From Bradyrhizobium paxllaeri (GTDB taxonomy: Bacteria; Pseudomonadota; Alphaproteobacteria; Rhizobiales; Xanthobacteraceae): DNA of 64,000 bases. The notes beneath the pieces are model-generated. The model was not told the DNA's origin, made no database searches, and saw only the letters and a list, made by a program, of their open reading frames with translations. Positions within the stretch are counted from its first letter, which is position 1. Each line of letters opens with the position of its first letter. The DNA is taken from positions 2,108,001-2,172,000 of the forward strand of contig NZ_CP042968.1 of NCBI RefSeq assembly GCF_001693515.2. Reading direction: 5' to 3'. Position numbers and translations under genes: made by a program. This document shows, piece after piece, positions 61,610 through 64,000 of the stretch.

Positions 61610-62599
61610 GTGACACCGCCCCCCGCCGCAGCCGCCAGGCTGGACAGCGTTCATCTGCCTTTGCCCGAAAAGAGGTCGACGATCCGCAAGGCGCCCGCGC
61701 GCGCCGACCGGCCGTTCAAGGGCATCGCGCTGGTGCTGGCCTCGACGGTATTTCTCGGCGCCTCCGACGTGACGGCGAAATATCTCTCGGCGACACTGCC
61801 CTCGATCGAGATCGCCTGGATCCGCTTTCTCGTGTTCGCGATGATCATGACGCCGGCGATGATGCCGGGCTCGCCGCTGTTTGCGATGCAGACGGGCCGG
61901 CTAGGCCTGCATCTCCTGCGCGGCCTGACGATCCTGGGCTCGTCGCTGTTCTTCATCTCCGGCCTGCGCTACCTGCCGATTGCGGAGGCCTCCGCCACCG
62001 GCTTCGTTGCGCCGCTGCTCGTCACCGCGCTGTCGATCATCTTCCTCAGCGAGAAGGTCGGCCTGCGCCGCTGGATCGCGACCGGCGTTGGCCTCGTCGG
62101 CGTCATCATCATCCTGCGTCCGGGCACCAGCGCGTTTCATCCCGCGGCGTTCTTTCCGCTGGTCTCGGCGCTGGCCTGGGCCTGCACGCTGATCATCACG
62201 CGGATGATGAGCGGCACCGAGCGCGCCGTCACCGTGATGGCCTATTCGTCGATCGTGGGTCTGTGCATTCTTTCCGCGCTGGTGCCGTTCGTCTGGGTGA
62301 CGCCGACCTGGCACGACATCGCCTTCGGCATTTTTATCGGCATTGCCTCGACCGCGGGGCAGTGGATCGTGGTGCTGGCGTTCCGCTATGCCGACGCTTC
62401 CGTGCTGGCGCCGTTCTCCTACACGCAATTGCTGTGGGTGAGCATTCTCGGCTTCTTCATCTTCGGCGAAGTGCCTGACGTCTACACCATCACCGGCGCG
62501 GCCTTCATCGTCGCCAGCGGCCTCTACACCGCCCATCGCGAGCGGGTCAGGCGCTCGCAGCTTCTGGCTGTTTCGGGCGAGCCGTCCCCGAACGCCTGA
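61610..62599 (+). CDS. DMT-family transporter with two EamA domains
   Basis: This 329-residue membrane protein has about ten helices in two EamA repeats (residues ~35-170 and ~180-315). Signatures are LPIAEASATGFVAPLLVTALSIIFLSEKVG in the first and APFSYTQLLWVSILGFFIFGE in the second. Such proteins export amino acids or metabolites. The GTG start at 61610 leaves a ~35-residue hydrophilic N-terminus. The substrate is not known. Confidence 0.9.
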   Translation: MTPPPAAAARLDSVHLPLPEKRSTIRKAPARADRPFKGIALVLASTVFLGASDVTAKYLSATLPSIEIAWIRFLVFAMIMTPAMMPGSPLFAMQTGRLGLHLLRGLTILGSSLFFISGLRYLPIAEASATGFVAPLLVTALSIIFLSEKVGLRRWIATGVGLVGVIIILRPGTSAFHPAAFFPLVSALAWACTLIITRMMSGTERAVTVMAYSSIVGLCILSALVPFVWVTPTWHDIAFGIFIGIASTAGQWIVVLAFRYADASVLAPFSYTQLLWVSILGFFIFGEVPDVYTITGAAFIVASGLYTAHRERVRRSQLLAVSGEPSPNA

Positions 62600-62620
62600 T
62601 CGCGCACTGATTGAGATGCA

Positions 62621-62638
62621 CGCCACAAAATCGTGGCG
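62621..62638 (+). terminator. Small hairpin after the DMT transporter
   Basis: CGCCAC (62621-62626) and GTGGCG (62633-62638) form a 6-base stem with a 6-base loop 22 bases after the stop. No T-tract follows. It is a weak terminator candidate only. Confidence 0.35.
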
Positions 62639-62771
62639 CGAGTGCCACAGTGCGGCCGGAAAACGCCGGTTCTCGACGCCAAACCAACAGATTCCGGAAC
62701 CGCCGCAATCTGGCGGCGGTATCCGCATGCTAATCTGACTTCCATTGAATGGCGCCGGAGAGCGCCGGGGA

Positions 62772-64000
62772 ATGGGGTTCAGGGCGTTGTTTTTTCATTT
62801 GCTATCGTCGGCGCAGGGCCGACGCCGGGATATGGCTGCATGGGCAGTCACAATGCCGGCGGTTCTGGTTGGGCTGTGCCTTTCGACGACTCAAGCCCGC
62901 GCGGCCTGCGCGCCCGATCCGGCATCGAGCGGCGACACCGTCACCTGCAGCGGCAACACGCCGGCCGGATTTCAGGCCGGCTTCGGCGTCGACACTCTCA
63001 CCGTCAACGTCGTGTCCGGGGCGACGGTTAGCGATGGCGGCGGCGGTGTCGCGATCGGTGTCCTGGATTTCAGCACGGTCAACAATCTCGCCGGCGGTAC
63101 CATCACCGTTGGCCCCAATTCCGCGGGCGTCTCGGTGCAGGGCGAGCACGGGACCGTCAGTAACGCCGGCACGATCAACGTGGGCGATTTTGGCGCCGGC
63201 ATCGATGTGTTTGGCAACGACGCAAAGATTACGAGCAGCGGGACGATCAACGTGCAGGACAGCGCGGCCGGGATTGCCGCGCAGGGCGACCGCGCCCTGA
63301 TCACCCATTCCGGCACCATCAACGGCACCGTTGCCAGCGTGGGCATCGCCTATAACGGCGTGTCCGCTACGATCAACAACAGCGGCAGCATCCTTCTCGG
63401 CGATGATGCCAGGGGCATCTTCGCCTTCGCCGATTCCGCCACCATCACCAACAGCGGCACCATCACCGTCGGAAGTGGCTTCGCCGCCGGCATAGACGTC
63501 AGCAGTTTCGTCGGCAGCAATACCGTCATCAACACCGGAACGATCAACGTCGGCGCGGGCGGGTTCGGCATCGGCATACTGCTGAGCGGCACCGGTACGG
63601 TCTTCAATTCTGGCACCATCAACGCCGCAGCAGGATTCGCGGCGATTGAACTCTGCGGCTGCGGCAGCAGCACGCTGACGCTCGGGCCCGGCAGCGTCAT
63701 CAACGGGCTCGTGCTCGGCAATGGCACGGATACGCTCGAACTCGGCGGCACCGGCAAGGATACGTTCAACCTCAGCCTGATCGGCGCCGGCCAGCAATAT
63801 GACGGCTTCTCGACCTTCAACAAGGTCGGCAGCTCGAACTGGACCGTAACCGGCACCGGCACGCAGGACTGGAACGTGCTCGGCGGCACGCTCGCGGTGA
63901 ATGGCGTCATCAACGGTCTCGTGACCGTGAACGCCGGCGGCACGCTCGGCGGCACCGGCATCATCGACGACGTCGTCGTCAATGGCGGCACGCTGGCGCC
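62772..64000 (+). CDS. Autotransporter passenger domain, 5' part (runs off the window)
   Basis: An open frame from ATG 62772 has no stop before the window end (409 codons seen). The start region has RRR before a hydrophobic stretch (MPAVLVGLCLSTTQARAA), a signal peptide with an extended N-terminus as in autotransporters. The mature part is a string of ~25-residue repeats with the pattern N/S-x-G-T-I-x-V-G (TVSNAGTINVGDF, TITNSGTITVGSG, VINTGTINVGAGG), which would fold as a beta-helix. The segment ending ADDxVVNGGTLA-like (IIDDVVVNGGTLA) is the usual linker pattern before more passenger and the C-terminal beta-barrel, not seen here. It is an adhesin-like surface protein. Confidence 0.85.
   Translation, partial: MGFRALFFHLLSSAQGRRRDMAAWAVTMPAVLVGLCLSTTQARAACAPDPASSGDTVTCSGNTPAGFQAGFGVDTLTVNVVSGATVSDGGGGVAIGVLDFSTVNNLAGGTITVGPNSAGVSVQGEHGTVSNAGTINVGDFGAGIDVFGNDAKITSSGTINVQDSAAGIAAQGDRALITHSGTINGTVASVGIAYNGVSATINNSGSILLGDDARGIFAFADSATITNSGTITVGSGFAAGIDVSSFVGSNTVINTGTINVGAGGFGIGILLSGTGTVFNSGTINAAAGFAAIELCGCGSSTLTLGPGSVINGLVLGNGTDTLELGGTGKDTFNLSLIGAGQQYDGFSTFNKVGSSNWTVTGTGTQDWNVLGGTLAVNGVINGLVTVNAGGTLGGTGIIDDVVVNGGTLA

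Noticed and set aside
62696..62720. EcfG-like promoter GGAAC-N16-CGGT before the autotransporter
   Set aside because: One of four -10 bases differs and the segment is part of a GC-rich hairpin, so I did not call it a promoter.
62802..63797. A 331-codon minus-strand frame
   Set aside because: It mirrors the repeats of the autotransporter on the plus strand, which has a signal peptide and clear beta-helix repeats.

Overview
The window is high-GC and dense with genes (56 coding features in 64 kb, no rRNA, tRNA, CRISPR or transposase seen). The gene content suggests a Bradyrhizobium-like alphaproteobacterium: many solute-binding-protein transporters (Fbp-type, ThiY/NMT1-type, TctC/Bug, Dpp-type, TRAP and NrtABC-type), CoA-linked catabolic enzymes, an HWE-family sensor kinase, EcfG-type stress promoters, and palindromic intergenic repeats of a kind I associate with rhizobia. 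Genus assignment is inference; no phylogenetic marker is present.

Layout. 0-5.6 kb: a DHA2-type MFS pump divergent from an Fbp/AfuABC-like ABC transporter operon. 5.6-11.9 kb: a minus-strand operon (NitT/TauT-type permease broken by a frameshift, NAD-dependent epimerase, GNAT, DapA-like aldolase, transporter ATPase) beside a TetR gene and a divergent ThiY-like binding protein; the same palindrome overlaps the predicted -35 of both promoters. 12.1-19.2 kb: TctC and IclR on the minus strand, divergent from acyl-CoA dehydrogenase, Baeyer-Villiger-type monooxygenase and alkylsulfatase. 19.3-27.9 kb: a carbohydrate block (GT4 glycosyltransferase under an EcfG-type promoter, ABC exporter, glycogen-debranching-type enzyme, PRC-barrel protein) and two MFS transporters.

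27.9-36.5 kb: a redox/stress block (cupin, FAD disulfide reductase, DUF302, a small secreted orphan, peroxiredoxin-like protein, LysR, 3-hydroxybutyrate dehydrogenase-like SDR, patatin, GlgA). A palindrome of form ATAG-N7-CTAT recurs in three intergenic regions here, including next to the LysR gene, which suggests a small local regulon. 36.6-46.7 kb: CoA-transferase, complete Dpp-type ABC transporter, zinc alcohol dehydrogenase, isopropylmalate-dehydrogenase-like enzyme, and a convergent crotonase-fold protein lacking both usual catalytic glutamates. 47.0-52.9 kb: XRE regulator, a poorly coding ~0.9 kb gap, a TRAP transporter and a convergent HWE kinase. 53-61.5 kb: beta-lactamase-family esterase, intradiol dioxygenase, NrtABC-type transporter, RidA, thiazoline-carboxylate-hydrolase-like protein, an unusually short LysR and an aldo/keto reductase. 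61.6-64 kb: a DMT exporter and the 5' part of an autotransporter that runs off the window.

The strongest new signals are regulatory: the TetR operator pair, the LysR-box trio, and two exact EcfG-type promoters in front of the glycosyltransferase and glycogen synthase genes.
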